Part shown: positions 1 through 10,508 of the stretch, in pieces
How positions within the stretch are numbered: the first letter of the stretch is position 1
Layout of the letters: every line of letters begins with the position of its first letter
Assembly (NCBI GenBank): GCA_016290765.1
Contig: JAEEVE010000004.1
Location: 1 to 39,192, forward strand
Reading direction: 5' to 3'
DNA from: Muribaculaceae bacterium
Lineage (GTDB): Bacteria; Bacteroidota; Bacteroidia; Bacteroidales; Muribaculaceae
DNA: 39,192 bases
Notes under the pieces: generated by a model
Told to the model about the DNA's origin: nothing
The model's input: the letters and a program-made list of their open reading frames with translations, nothing else
The model's database searches: none
Translations under genes and position numbers: made by a program

Positions 1-7
1 CGTCGCC

Positions 8-1804
8 ATGATGACTCATGCGCATGATGGTAGCGTGCTGGTAGTGGGTGGTGGCACCAGTGGGGTGGCTGCCGCCCTGCAATGTGCTCGCTTGGGGGTT
101 CCCGTGACCTTGGTCGAGGAAACCACTTGGTTGGGTGGCATGCTCACATCGGCAGGCGTGAGTGCCGTGGATGGCAATAATCGCCTGCCAGCTGGCCTGT
201 GGGGCGAGTTGCGTGACGCGCTGGTGCGACATTATGGCTCGCTCGATGCGCTCAAGACGGGGTGGGTGAGCCATGTGATGTTTGAGCCTCATGTGGGTGA
301 CTCCATCTTCAAGGCGTGGTTGGCCCGTGAGCCGCTCATCGTTGTGTATTACTCGAGTCGATTAAAGAAACTCGAACGTGACAGCCAGGGCGAATGGCAT
401 GTCGTGATTGCCACGCCCCAGGGCGATGAACTTGTACAACCTGCTGTGGTGGTCGATGCTACCGAGCTGGGCGATGTCGCGCGGCAGGCTGGTGTGCCCT
501 ACGATGTGGGGATGGAGTCACGTGCCTCCACGGGCGAGGATATGGCTCCTGAGCGGGCTGTGCCCATTATCCAGGATATGACCTATGTGGCCGTTTTGCA
601 GGATATGGGCCGTGATGCCACGATTCCATGCCCCAAAGGTTATGATTCTACCCGCTACCTCTGCTCGGCAATCAACGAGCGATGCACGTCGCCTAGTCAG
701 CCCGATCGCATGTGGCCAGTCGACAAGATGATTACTTACGGATGCCTACCAAATGGAAAATACATGATCAACTGGCCCATTGAGGGCAATGACTATTATT
801 ATAATGTGGTCGATGCCACACCACTCCAGCGAGAACAGGCTTTGCAGCAAGCTAAGCTTGTTACGCTGGGGTTTGTTTATTATATCCAGCACGAGCTGGG
901 CTATAGCCATTTGGGCATCGCACTCGATGAGTATCCCACGCCCGACCACTTGCCGTGGTATCCCTACTATCGCGAGAGCAGGCGCATTCACGGTTTGGTG
1001 CGATTCACGGCGCAGCACATTACTGCCCCTTATGACCAGGCGATGCCGCTCTATCGCACTACCATTGCTGTGGGCGATTATCCCGTCGATCAGCACCACG
1101 ACCGCTATGATGGCAATGAGCCCTTGCCCGACCTGCACTTTCATCCCGTGCCTTCCTATGGACTGCCGTTAGGCACGCTCATCCCCATTCAGGCCGACAA
1201 CCTCGTGGTGGCCGAGAAGTCTATCTCGGTGTCGAATGTCGTCAACGGCACGACAAGATTGCAGCCTGTGGTGTTGCAGATTGGCACCGCTGCAGGTGCG
1301 CTTGCAGCACTGGCAGTGAAGGGAAATTGCGGCGTGGGGCAGGTACCCGTCAGGAGCGTTCAGCAGGCAGTGCTCGATGCGGGAGGCTATCTGTTGCCCT
1401 ATCTCGACGTCAAGCGTGACGACCCACTGTTTTTATCCTTGCAACGCATGGGAGCCACCGGAATTATCCGTGGCGAGGGACGCACGCAGGGGTGGAGCAA
1501 CGAGACATGGGTATATCCCGAGCAAGATGTCACCGTCGATGAGTTGCGGCGCCTCTATGAATATTTTGGTGTAGAAACACCATGCTTTGGACAGTCGGTT
1601 ACTGGACGCGACATCAAGCGTGCCGTCGGCATCATAGCCCAGAGACTGGGGGTTGCACATGTTCCTCAGCCGCAGGGCTATGATGACGACCACGCCATGA
1701 CTCGTGGCGATTTTGCGATGTGGATTGACCATGTGCTCAATCCCTTTCAACGCATCGCCGTCGACCACAATGGCATCCCTCAGTATAATCCCCAGTCTCC
1801 CTAA
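8..1804 (+). CDS. FAD-dependent oxidoreductase (PF12831-like); 5' end may lie upstream of the window
   Basis: N-terminal Rossmann motif SVLVVGGGTSGVAAALQCARLGVPVTLVEE then WLGGMLTSAGVSAVDG, typical of FAD_oxidored family proteins in Bacteroidota PULs. The frame stays open to the window edge, so the start is uncertain. Confidence 0.85.
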   Translation: MMTHAHDGSVLVVGGGTSGVAAALQCARLGVPVTLVEETTWLGGMLTSAGVSAVDGNNRLPAGLWGELRDALVRHYGSLDALKTGWVSHVMFEPHVGDSIFKAWLAREPLIVVYYSSRLKKLERDSQGEWHVVIATPQGDELVQPAVVVDATELGDVARQAGVPYDVGMESRASTGEDMAPERAVPIIQDMTYVAVLQDMGRDATIPCPKGYDSTRYLCSAINERCTSPSQPDRMWPVDKMITYGCLPNGKYMINWPIEGNDYYYNVVDATPLQREQALQQAKLVTLGFVYYIQHELGYSHLGIALDEYPTPDHLPWYPYYRESRRIHGLVRFTAQHITAPYDQAMPLYRTTIAVGDYPVDQHHDRYDGNEPLPDLHFHPVPSYGLPLGTLIPIQADNLVVAEKSISVSNVVNGTTRLQPVVLQIGTAAGALAALAVKGNCGVGQVPVRSVQQAVLDAGGYLLPYLDVKRDDPLFLSLQRMGATGIIRGEGRTQGWSNETWVYPEQDVTVDELRRLYEYFGVETPCFGQSVTGRDIKRAVGIIAQRLGVAHVPQPQGYDDDHAMTRGDFAMWIDHVLNPFQRIAVDHNGIPQYNPQSP

Positions 1805-1880
1805 CTCCTTAGCTCCCTTTAACTACTTAACTACAATAACTCCTTAACTCCCTTTAACTACTTAACTACTTTAACTACTA
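1803..1880. repeat. Short AT-rich direct repeats (AACTCCTTAACTCCCTTTAACTACTTAACTAC)
   Basis: Two ~32-bp copies with 35-bp period at 1803 and 1838; a related copy at 13324-13352. Confidence 0.8.
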
Positions 1881-1885
1881 TTTAT

Positions 1886-2986
1886 ATGAGCAATCGCAGA
1901 CAATTTTTGAAAAATGTGGCCTTGGCGGGTGCGGCGGCAGCTGCTACAACCTCACTGGGCATGCGCTCGGCCACAGATTCCGAGGTTCGCCAGGCATTGG
2001 AACAGGGTGCCCAAGGGGCTGCCGACCACCTATTGATACGTGACCAAGGCTTGAGAATCACCGGAACCTTTCTCGACGAGATATCACATGACATCCCGCA
2101 TCAGAATTGGGGCCCCAAGGAGTGGGACCAGGATTTCCAGCACATGAAGGCTATCGGCATCGACACGGTCATTATGATTCGGTCGGGCTATCGCAAGTTT
2201 ATCACCTACCCGTCGCCTTACCTGATGAAGAAAGGATGCTACAAGCCCTCGATGGACTTGCTAGAGCTCTTCCTCACGTTGGCCGATAAGTATGGCATGA
2301 AGTTCTACTTCGGCCTTTACGACTCAGGTCGGTACTGGGATACTGGTGACATGAGCTGGGAGGTAGAGGACAACCGTTATGTCATCGACGAGGTATGGCT
2401 GCGCTACGGAGCACGTCACAAGAGTTTCCAGGGATGGTATATCAGTGGTGAGATCAGCCGCCGAACCAAGGGGGCCATCAAGGCCTTCCACGACCTGGGC
2501 AAGCAGTGCAAGGACATCTCGGGCGGGCTGCCTACCTTCATCTCGCCGTGGATTGACGGCAAAAAGGCCGTTGACGCTTCCAAGGGTCAACTCACCAAGG
2601 AAGATGTGGTTTCTGTCGAGCAACACGAGCGCGAGTGGAGTGAAATCTTTGATGGCATACACGATGTCGTCGACGCTTGCGCATTCCAGGACGGTCAGAT
2701 TGACTATGACGAGCTCGACGCGTTCTTCACTGTCAATAAGCGTATGGCCGATAAGTTTGGTATGAAGTGCTGGACCAACGCCGAGTCGTTTGACCGTGAT
2801 ATGCCCATCCGCTTCTTCCCCATTAAGTTCGACAAGTTGCGCATGAAACTCGAGGCAGCCAAGCGTGCTGGCTATGACAAGGCTATCACCTTTGAGTTCA
2901 GCCACTTTATGAGCCCTCAGTCGGCCTATCTCCAGGCAGGTCATCTTTATGACCGCTACAAAGAATACTTTGGCATCAAGGGTTGA
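1886..2986 (+). CDS. DUF4434-like TIM-barrel protein with Tat-like signal
   Basis: N-terminus MSNRRQFLKNVALAGAAAAATTSLG (RRxFLK twin-arginine-like). Body GTFLDEISHDIPHQNWGPKEWDQDFQHMKAIGIDTVIMIRSGY resembles DUF4434. Confidence 0.7.
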   Translation: MSNRRQFLKNVALAGAAAAATTSLGMRSATDSEVRQALEQGAQGAADHLLIRDQGLRITGTFLDEISHDIPHQNWGPKEWDQDFQHMKAIGIDTVIMIRSGYRKFITYPSPYLMKKGCYKPSMDLLELFLTLADKYGMKFYFGLYDSGRYWDTGDMSWEVEDNRYVIDEVWLRYGARHKSFQGWYISGEISRRTKGAIKAFHDLGKQCKDISGGLPTFISPWIDGKKAVDASKGQLTKEDVVSVEQHEREWSEIFDGIHDVVDACAFQDGQIDYDELDAFFTVNKRMADKFGMKCWTNAESFDRDMPIRFFPIKFDKLRMKLEAAKRAGYDKAITFEFSHFMSPQSAYLQAGHLYDRYKEYFGIKG

Positions 2987-3003
2987 ACAAATTGTAGAAT
3001 AAG

Positions 3004-4419
3004 ATGAAAGATTACCATATAGGATATGTGATATTCCTGGCGCTGGTAGCGGCAGGTGGCGGATTCCTCTTTGGCTACGACACTGCGGTGATTAGTGGCA
3101 CCATCGGCCAAGTGACCCAGCTTTATGGGCTAAATGTGCTTCAGCAGGGTTGGTATGTCGGCTGCGCTCTGGTGGGTTCCATCTTGGGCGTGGCTGCTGC
3201 AGGAACGTTGAGCGACCGTTTGGGTCGCAAGACTGCGATGATAGTAGCAGCGACGATGTTCACCCTTTCGGCCGTGGGGTGTGCCTTGTGTAACACCTTC
3301 GACCAGTTGGTGATCTATCGCATCATTGGCGGCGTGGGCATCGGTGTGGCCAGCATTGTCTGCCCCATGTATATTAGCGAGATAGCCATCACGCAATTCC
3401 GTGGGCGACTGGTCTCGACTTACCAATTGGCTATTACCATCGGATTTGTCGCAGCCTATCTCGCCAACTATTTGCTGCTGCAGTGGTCTCACACGGTGGG
3501 TCAGGGTAGTGGCATGTGGCACAAGGTGATGGTCGATGAGGTGTATCGAGGCATGCTGGGTCTGGAAACTGTTCCGGCACTGTTGTTCTTCATTGTCATC
3601 TTCTTGCTCCCTGAGAGCCCACGTTGGCTTATCGTCAGGGGACACAGCGATAGTGCCAAAGGCATCTTCAGCCGCATTTATCGGCGTGAGGCCGATTGTG
3701 AGCGACAGGTGGCCGAGGTGGCAGCAAGTATCCATAGTGAGGAGAAGAGCGATGTTCGCTATCTCTTCAGCCCGGGCATTCGAGTCGCCCTCGTCGCAGG
3801 CTTGTGCATTGCCATCCTGGGACAGTTTATGGGCGTAAACGCTGTGCTCTACTATGGACCCAAAATCTTTGAGGATGCGGGCTTGTCGAGTGGTGACTCG
3901 CTGTTCTACCAGGTGCTGGTGGGCATGGTCAACATGCTCACGACGGTGCTGGCCTTGCTCATCATCGACAAGGTGGGCCGCAAGCAGTTGGTTTACTACG
4001 GTGTCACTGGCATGATTGTGTCGTTGTTGCTCATTGCCACTTATTTCAGCTTTGGAGAGGCGTTGCATTGGTCCAGCATTGTGATGCTGGTGTTCTTCCT
4101 GCTCTATGTCTTCTTCACTGCTGTGTCGATTAGTGCTGTGGTGTGGGTCTTGCTCAGCGAGATGTATCCCACCCGTGTGCGTGGCTTGGCGATGTCGATT
4201 GCGGGCTTCTCGTTGTGGATTGGCACCTATCTGGTGAGCCAGCTCACCCCTTGGTTGCTCGAGACGGCCACGCCTTCGGGCACATTCATCATCTTTGCGG
4301 TGATGTGTCTGCCCTACCTGTTCATCATGTGGCGTTACATTCCCGAGACCGCCGGGCGTTCGCTCGAAGAAATTGAGCGCTACTGGCTCGACCGATTCGC
4401 GACTGGAAAAAATGACTAA
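3004..4419 (+). CDS. MFS sugar porter (sugar:H+ symporter family)
   Basis: Sugar-porter signatures GGFLFGYDTAVISG, DRLGRKTAM, PESPRWL, DKVGRKQL and C-terminal PETAGRSLEEIE; 12-TM-like hydrophobicity. Confidence 0.92.
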   Translation: MKDYHIGYVIFLALVAAGGGFLFGYDTAVISGTIGQVTQLYGLNVLQQGWYVGCALVGSILGVAAAGTLSDRLGRKTAMIVAATMFTLSAVGCALCNTFDQLVIYRIIGGVGIGVASIVCPMYISEIAITQFRGRLVSTYQLAITIGFVAAYLANYLLLQWSHTVGQGSGMWHKVMVDEVYRGMLGLETVPALLFFIVIFLLPESPRWLIVRGHSDSAKGIFSRIYRREADCERQVAEVAASIHSEEKSDVRYLFSPGIRVALVAGLCIAILGQFMGVNAVLYYGPKIFEDAGLSSGDSLFYQVLVGMVNMLTTVLALLIIDKVGRKQLVYYGVTGMIVSLLLIATYFSFGEALHWSSIVMLVFFLLYVFFTAVSISAVVWVLLSEMYPTRVRGLAMSIAGFSLWIGTYLVSQLTPWLLETATPSGTFIIFAVMCLPYLFIMWRYIPETAGRSLEEIERYWLDRFATGKND

Positions 4420-4431
4420 AAACGATATACT

Positions 4432-5604
4432 ATGATTGATTTTAAACAACTGGCCGAGCAATACAAGCACGAGTTGCTTGACTCGGTAATGCCCTTTTGG
4501 GTTGAGAAGTCGCAAGACCTGGAGTATGGCGGCTACTTCACCTGTCTGGAGCGAGACGGCTCGGTGTTTGACACCGACAAGTTCGTTTGGATGCAAGGGC
4601 GTGAAGTGTGGATGCTCTCCACGCTATACAACAAGGTTGAGCGACGGCAGGAGTGGCTTGACGCGGCTATCCAGGGAGCCGAGTTCATGCGTCGCTATGC
4701 TCACGATGGCTCGCTCAACTGGTATTTCTCGCTCACGCGGGAAGGCGAGCCGCTAGTCGAGCCTTACAACATCTTTTCTTACACGTTTGCCACCATGGCG
4801 TTCGGCCAACTCGCCCTCGCCACGGGCAACGAGGAGTATGCTCGCATCGCACGCGATACCTTCAACATCATCTTGAGTCGCGTCGACAATCCCAAGGGCC
4901 GATGGAACAAGGCGCATGCTGGCACGCGGCCCATGAAGAACTTTGCCTTGCCCATGATCCTGTGCAACCTCGCGTTGGAGATTGAGCCGCTGCTCGATCC
5001 CGCCTTCCTGCAGCGTTGCATCGACAACTGCATCCATGAGGTAATGGACGTTTTTGTGCGTCCCGAACTAGGTGGGCTGGTTGTTGAGAATGTGGCGCTC
5101 GACGGGTCGCTGGTCGACTCGATGGATGGCCGGCACATGAATCCTGGTCACGCCATCGAGGCCATGTGGTTCATTATGGACCTGGGCAAACGTCTGGGCA
5201 ACCCCGACCTCATTGAGCGTGCCAAGGACACTGCCCTGCGCATGGCCGAGTATGGTTGGGACAAGCAATATGGTGGCATCTTCTACTTCATGGACCTCAA
5301 GGGTCATCCTACTCAGGAACTAGAGTGGGACCAAAAGTTGTGGTGGGTGCACATTGAGACGCTCATTGCCATGATCAAAGGCTATCGCCTGACGGGCGAT
5401 ATGCGCTGCCTTGAGTGGTTTGAGCAGGTACACAATTATGTGTGGACTCATTTCCGTGATGCCGAGTACCCTGAGTGGTTTGGTTACCTTAACCGTCGTG
5501 GCGAGGTGCTACTCACCCTCAAGGGTGGCAAGTGGAAGGGTTGTTTCCATGTACCCCGTGGACTGTATCAGTGCTGGAAAACGCTTGAAGAATTAAATAA
5601 CTAG
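4432..5604 (+). CDS. N-acylglucosamine 2-epimerase (AGE) family protein
   Basis: AGE-like (alpha/alpha)6 motifs: GGYFTCLERDGSVFDTDKFVWMQGREVWMLSTLYN, NPGHAIEAMWFIMD, LWWVHIETLIA, EYPEWFGYLNRRGEV. Confidence 0.88.
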   Translation: MIDFKQLAEQYKHELLDSVMPFWVEKSQDLEYGGYFTCLERDGSVFDTDKFVWMQGREVWMLSTLYNKVERRQEWLDAAIQGAEFMRRYAHDGSLNWYFSLTREGEPLVEPYNIFSYTFATMAFGQLALATGNEEYARIARDTFNIILSRVDNPKGRWNKAHAGTRPMKNFALPMILCNLALEIEPLLDPAFLQRCIDNCIHEVMDVFVRPELGGLVVENVALDGSLVDSMDGRHMNPGHAIEAMWFIMDLGKRLGNPDLIERAKDTALRMAEYGWDKQYGGIFYFMDLKGHPTQELEWDQKLWWVHIETLIAMIKGYRLTGDMRCLEWFEQVHNYVWTHFRDAEYPEWFGYLNRRGEVLLTLKGGKWKGCFHVPRGLYQCWKTLEELNN

Positions 5605-5620
5605 TAAAACATCAGAACAT

Positions 5621-8600
5621 ATGAGACAAACAGTAAATCATGCAATCTGCCAGCGCGCAGCGCGGTCACTGTTGCTGCTGTTGCTCGCCCTGCTGCCATT
5701 GGCAGGCTGGGCGCAGATGGTGCGAGGCACCGTCACCGACCCTGCGGGCGAACCGCTCATCGGCGTGTCGGTCATCGTCAAGGGCAGCAATACGGGTGTG
5801 TCAACCGACATCGACGGCACCTATGCCATCGCGGCACGCAATGGACAGACGCTGGTATTCAGCTATGTGGGCATGACCACCCAGGAGGTGCGGGTGTCGG
5901 CTAGCAAGCACGACATCGTCATGCAAGAGAATGCCTTGAACCTCGATGATGTGGTCGTCGTGGGTTATGGCAAACAGAAAAAATCATCGATCACGGGTGC
6001 CGTCTCGGCCATCAAGGGTGACGAACTGCTAGTGACACCAGCGACTAACATTACCCAGATCTTGGGCGGCCGCGTAGCCGGTATCTCGTCGGTGCAGACC
6101 TCGGGTGAGCCTGGTCAGGACCAGGCGTCGCTGCGCATTCGTGGCTCGATCAACGCCGTGACCTATATCGTCGACGGCATTCCGCGCAGCATCAATGAGG
6201 TCGACCCCAACGACATCGAGAGCGTGTCGGTGCTCAAGGACGCTAGCGCAACGGCCGTCTACGGCCTCAAGTCGAGCGGCGGTGTCATTATTGTCACCAC
6301 CAAGAAGGGTTCGAAACAGTCGCCTACTATCACCTACGATGGACAGATTGGTGGGTCGTACAACGCCAACTTCCCCAAGTTTATGAACGCCAAGGAGTTT
6401 ATGAACTACTATAACATGGCCGACTTGATGGACCAGTTGGCACGTGGTGTCATCACCGACCGCAAGCAGTATGTGCCTCGCTATCCGCAGAGCATGATTG
6501 ACCGTGTGGCCACAGGCGAACTCCGAAACGAGGGCTATGATGATGTAAGCTACATCGACAAGGTCTTTGGCACGGGTACCAACACCAAGCACACCCTGTC
6601 GATGCAGGGCGGCAACGACCGTAGCACCTACTACGGCTCCATTGGCTATATGGGCCAGAAAGGCAACATCGACAACTTCACATACGATCGCTACTCGATG
6701 CGTCTCAACTTGGAGTCCAAGATTGGCAAGTACTGGACCCTGTCGATGGGCGCCAGCGGATTTGTCGCCGACACCAAGACACCGGGCTTTTTCTCGGGCG
6801 GCGCCGACAATGGCTGGTATGAGGTGGGCTACCTCTCCATCGCGCACCAGGCCATCGCCATGCATCCCTATCTTGCCGAGAAACACAATGGGCTGTACAC
6901 CGGCATCATCTCAGCCAACGGCAGCTCGCCCAACAGCCCCCTCGCCGCCATCTACGAGAGCGGCTACAAAAAGACCCATGCCATCAGCCTCAGCACCAAT
7001 GTCGCCCTGCGCTTTGACGTGCCATGGGTCGAGGGCTTGAGCGCCAAGTTTACGGGAGCCTATGACTACAGTAACTCGCGCAATAAGAACCTTGATGAGC
7101 CCTTTGAGGTGGCCAACTACAATGCCAGCCAGCGCACCTTCACCAACACCGTGGGTGCCAAGGGCACAAGCATTCGTGTGGGGCAGGGTATGAACAACTA
7201 TACCCAGCTGTTGGCCGACCTGCAACTCAACTATGACCGCACCTTTGGTGACCACACCCTAGGCTTGCTTGCCCTGATGGAGGTGCGCGACAACAAGAGC
7301 GACGGCATGAGCGCCTATGCCAAGGACTTGAACTTCACTGGCCTGCCCGAGTTGGACTATGGCACGATGGACGCCATTGGCGGCTGGAGCGACCACTCGC
7401 GTGTGGCTGGCTTTGTTTTCCGCGGGCAGTACAACTATGCCGACCGCTATTATGTCGAGTTCAGTGGCCGCTATGACGGCTCCTACAAGTTCTCGGGCAA
7501 CGTCAGCGGCAAGCGCTGGTCGTTCTTCCCCAGTGCCTCGGTGGCATGGCGCATCAGCAAGGAAAGCTTTATGCAGGGCACCAACGACTGGCTCAGCGAC
7601 CTCAAGCTGCGAGTCAGCTATGGTGTCACGGGCGATGACTCGGGCAGTGATGCCTACGCCTTCCTCAGTACCTATGCCTTTGGTAACAAGGTTGCTACCA
7701 ACGAGGCGCTGGTCAACTCGGTCTATTTGGCCTATATCGCCAACCCCGACCTCACCTGGCAGAAGACCAATTCGCTCAACTACGGCTTTGACGCTTCGTT
7801 GTGGGGCGGCAAGCTCGGCTTCGAGGTCGACGCCTTCTACAACTACACTCATGACATGCTCATGTCGATGGGCGGTGACTATCCTGCATCGATGGGCGGC
7901 TTCTATAAGACCTATGCCAACTATGGCAAGATGGATGCCAAGGGCATCGACGTGCTCGTGTCACATCGCAACCGTTTGACCCTAGGGGGCAAGCCTTTCA
8001 GCTATGGTATCACCGCTAATGTGTCGTGGGCCAAGAATCGCTGGTTGCGCTATCCCGACGCGCCCAACACCCCCGAGTGGGCCAAGGTGACGGGTACCAG
8101 TGTCAACGCCTTCTACGGCTGGGTGGCCGATGGTCTATACCGCTCGGAGGAGGAGATTGACCGTTCGGCATGGTTCGGCACGCGTCCCAATGTGGGCGAT
8201 ATCCGCTATGTCGACCTCAACGGTGACGGCAAGATTGACTATCAGGATCGTGGCCGCATCGGTCGTGACTCGCGTCCCGAGGTCACCTATGGCTTGGGCC
8301 TCAGTGCCGAGTGGAACGGATTTGACTTCAACGCGCAGTTTACTGGCGGCGCCAAGTTTGATGTTTCTATGACCGGTACCTACTATAACGGCAATGACGA
8401 CAACACCATATGGACGCAGACCTTCAAGGAGCAGGGCAACTCGCCGTTGTTCCTTGTTACCAATGCCTGGAACATTGACAATCCCAATGGCACCATGCCT
8501 CGACTCACCGCTGGCAACACAGGCCACGGTGGTGACAACGGATTGGCATCGACCTTCTGGTTCCGCAAGGGCGATTACATTCGCCTCAAGTCGTTGCAGC

Positions 8601-8791
8601 TGGGCTACACGCTGCCTCGAGCGCTCACCATGCGCATCGGCATCGAGAAAATTCGTCTCTATGCCCAGGGATGCAACCTGTTTACTATCGATGATCTGCC
8701 CGCAGGGTTCGATCCCGAGTCACCGCAGGTTAACAATGGTTATTACCCACAGCAGCGTACGCTCATGGGCGGTCTCACTATCACTTTCTAA
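5621..8791 (+). CDS. susC: SusC-like TonB-dependent outer membrane transporter
   Basis: Carboxypeptidase-D-like domain (GTVTDPAGEPLIGVSVIVKGSNTGVSTDIDGTYAI), TonB-box-like LDDVVVVGYGKQKKSSITGAVSAI, plug domain VYGLKSSGGVIIVTTKKG, C-terminal beta-barrel; followed immediately by SusD. Confidence 0.97.
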   Translation: MRQTVNHAICQRAARSLLLLLLALLPLAGWAQMVRGTVTDPAGEPLIGVSVIVKGSNTGVSTDIDGTYAIAARNGQTLVFSYVGMTTQEVRVSASKHDIVMQENALNLDDVVVVGYGKQKKSSITGAVSAIKGDELLVTPATNITQILGGRVAGISSVQTSGEPGQDQASLRIRGSINAVTYIVDGIPRSINEVDPNDIESVSVLKDASATAVYGLKSSGGVIIVTTKKGSKQSPTITYDGQIGGSYNANFPKFMNAKEFMNYYNMADLMDQLARGVITDRKQYVPRYPQSMIDRVATGELRNEGYDDVSYIDKVFGTGTNTKHTLSMQGGNDRSTYYGSIGYMGQKGNIDNFTYDRYSMRLNLESKIGKYWTLSMGASGFVADTKTPGFFSGGADNGWYEVGYLSIAHQAIAMHPYLAEKHNGLYTGIISANGSSPNSPLAAIYESGYKKTHAISLSTNVALRFDVPWVEGLSAKFTGAYDYSNSRNKNLDEPFEVANYNASQRTFTNTVGAKGTSIRVGQGMNNYTQLLADLQLNYDRTFGDHTLGLLALMEVRDNKSDGMSAYAKDLNFTGLPELDYGTMDAIGGWSDHSRVAGFVFRGQYNYADRYYVEFSGRYDGSYKFSGNVSGKRWSFFPSASVAWRISKESFMQGTNDWLSDLKLRVSYGVTGDDSGSDAYAFLSTYAFGNKVATNEALVNSVYLAYIANPDLTWQKTNSLNYGFDASLWGGKLGFEVDAFYNYTHDMLMSMGGDYPASMGGFYKTYANYGKMDAKGIDVLVSHRNRLTLGGKPFSYGITANVSWAKNRWLRYPDAPNTPEWAKVTGTSVNAFYGWVADGLYRSEEEIDRSAWFGTRPNVGDIRYVDLNGDGKIDYQDRGRIGRDSRPEVTYGLGLSAEWNGFDFNAQFTGGAKFDVSMTGTYYNGNDDNTIWTQTFKEQGNSPLFLVTNAWNIDNPNGTMPRLTAGNTGHGGDNGLASTFWFRKGDYIRLKSLQLGYTLPRALTMRIGIEKIRLYAQGCNLFTIDDLPAGFDPESPQVNNGYYPQQRTLMGGLTITF

Positions 8792-8803
8792 CACCGAACA
8801 GTC

Positions 8804-10465
8804 ATGAAAACAAGATATCTAGCAAAGGTGACCATCGCCTGGACGATGTTGGCACTTGTCTCGTGCAACAACTATCTGGATCTCGAGCCGACCAATTCGG
8901 TGAGCGACAAGCTCATCTGGACCAGCAAGGCCAACGCTCAATTGGTCGTCAACAATATGTATGAGGACGTTGCCTATCTGGGCAACTACAACACGGGTGA
9001 GTGCTTGGCAGGCATGACCGAGGCACTGACCGATGAGTTCAAGTATGGCGACATGACCTATAATTCGCTGTGCTATATCCCCAGCGAGTTTGCCTATGGT
9101 GGTGCGGCAACCCTCACCACCAGTTATGTGTCAACCTATCTGGGTAGCTGGTCGACGATGTACCGTTATATTGCCCGCGCGAACCAGAGCATCTCCAGCC
9201 TGCGCAAGTATGGCACGATGAGTGACGAAGACAGGGACGAGGTCGAGGCCGAGCTGCGCTTCTTCCGAGCATTCTACTATGCCGAGCTGGCCAAGAAGTA
9301 TCACAAGGTGGTGCTCTATGACGAGGATATGGACAAGTATAAGAAGGACACACCCCTCACCGACGAGCCCCAGGTTTATGAGTTTATCTATCAGGACTTG
9401 AAGTTTGCTGCCGAGCATCTGCCTGTGAGCCTCGCGCCCAATGGCCGTCTTACCAGTGGCGCAGCCTACGCCTTCATGTCGCGTGTGATGCTCTATGCCG
9501 AACGCTGGCAGGATGCGCAAGAAGCCGCCCTGCAGGTGATGCAGATGGGCTATGAGCTGCCTGACGACCTGGGTGCACCATTCACGCCAGGTGGCAAGGG
9601 AGCCATTTTGCAGTATTGCTACAACAAGGAGAGCGTGACTCACTCGTTTGACAACTACTACGCACCAGGTGGTGACAAGGAGTTGCAGAAGAACAGCATC
9701 GATGGTGGCTATGGAACGCCCACACAAGAGATGGTCGAGAGCTTTGAACTCAAGACGGGTGGAAAGCCCAACTGGGAGGCCTGGCATGATGCCGAGGGCG
9801 TAACGGGCACACCGCCCTACGAGCAACTGGAACCACGCTTTGCCTTCACCATCCTCTACAATGGTGCCACATGGAAGGGGCGCACCATCGAGCCCTATGT
9901 GGGCGGTGTGGACGGATATGCGCAGTGGAAGGTCGAGACCAAGCCCGCTGGACGATCGACCACGGGCTACTATCTGCGCAAACTCGTTGATGAAACCCAC
10001 GACTTCAGTGTCGACCAGCGTTGTACCAAGCCCTGGACGGCAATACGCTATGCCGAGGTGCTGCTCAACTATGCCGAGGCATGCTACCGTCTAGGCAAGA
10101 CCGAGCAAGCCCTGGGCGCACTCAATCAGGTACGTACGCGACCCGCTGTTGGGCTGCCACGACTCACAGGCCTGTCGGGCGAGGACCTCATGGCAGCTAT
10201 CCGTCAGGAGCGCAAGGTCGAGCTGGCCTACGAGGGACAGTACTATTGGGACATGCGCCGTTGGAAACTGGCCCAGAGCGCATTCAGCAACTATCGTGTG
10301 CACGGGTTCCGCATCGTGAAGAATGCCGACGAGACGTTCACTTACTATTATGTGGAGTGTGACACCGAGGACCGTCACTTCCCCGCCAAGATGTATACCA
10401 CTCCCTTGCCCGAGAGCGAATTGTCGAGCAACAAGAGTGTTGAACAATTCCCTGAGTGGAACTAA
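8804..10465 (+). CDS. susD: SusD-like surface glycan-binding lipoprotein (RagB/SusD)
   Basis: Lipobox ALVSCNNYLDLEPTNSV; C-terminal RYAEVLLNYAEACYRLGKTEQALGALNQVRTRPAVGLP and ERKVELAYEGQYYWDMRRWK. Confidence 0.96.
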   Translation: MKTRYLAKVTIAWTMLALVSCNNYLDLEPTNSVSDKLIWTSKANAQLVVNNMYEDVAYLGNYNTGECLAGMTEALTDEFKYGDMTYNSLCYIPSEFAYGGAATLTTSYVSTYLGSWSTMYRYIARANQSISSLRKYGTMSDEDRDEVEAELRFFRAFYYAELAKKYHKVVLYDEDMDKYKKDTPLTDEPQVYEFIYQDLKFAAEHLPVSLAPNGRLTSGAAYAFMSRVMLYAERWQDAQEAALQVMQMGYELPDDLGAPFTPGGKGAILQYCYNKESVTHSFDNYYAPGGDKELQKNSIDGGYGTPTQEMVESFELKTGGKPNWEAWHDAEGVTGTPPYEQLEPRFAFTILYNGATWKGRTIEPYVGGVDGYAQWKVETKPAGRSTTGYYLRKLVDETHDFSVDQRCTKPWTAIRYAEVLLNYAEACYRLGKTEQALGALNQVRTRPAVGLPRLTGLSGEDLMAAIRQERKVELAYEGQYYWDMRRWKLAQSAFSNYRVHGFRIVKNADETFTYYYVECDTEDRHFPAKMYTTPLPESELSSNKSVEQFPEWN

Positions 10466-10508
10466 TGTTTAGTTAATAGTTTATAGTTTATAGTTAAGAG
10501 TTGAAACT

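Noticed and set aside
3130-4596. 488-aa antisense ORF opposite the MFS gene
   Set aside because: Low-complexity His/Gln/Glu-rich translation exactly antisense to a clear sugar porter; a by-product of codon bias.
4432-5604. Classical nanLET-type sialic acid catabolic locus
   Set aside because: No sialate lyase, sialidase or NanT-type transporter is visible; the MFS protein looks like a sugar porter and AGE alone is insufficient.
9131-10000. 289-aa antisense ORF opposite susD (and 6029..6886 opposite susC)
   Set aside because: No recognisable domain or signal; overlapped by strongly supported SusD/SusC genes.
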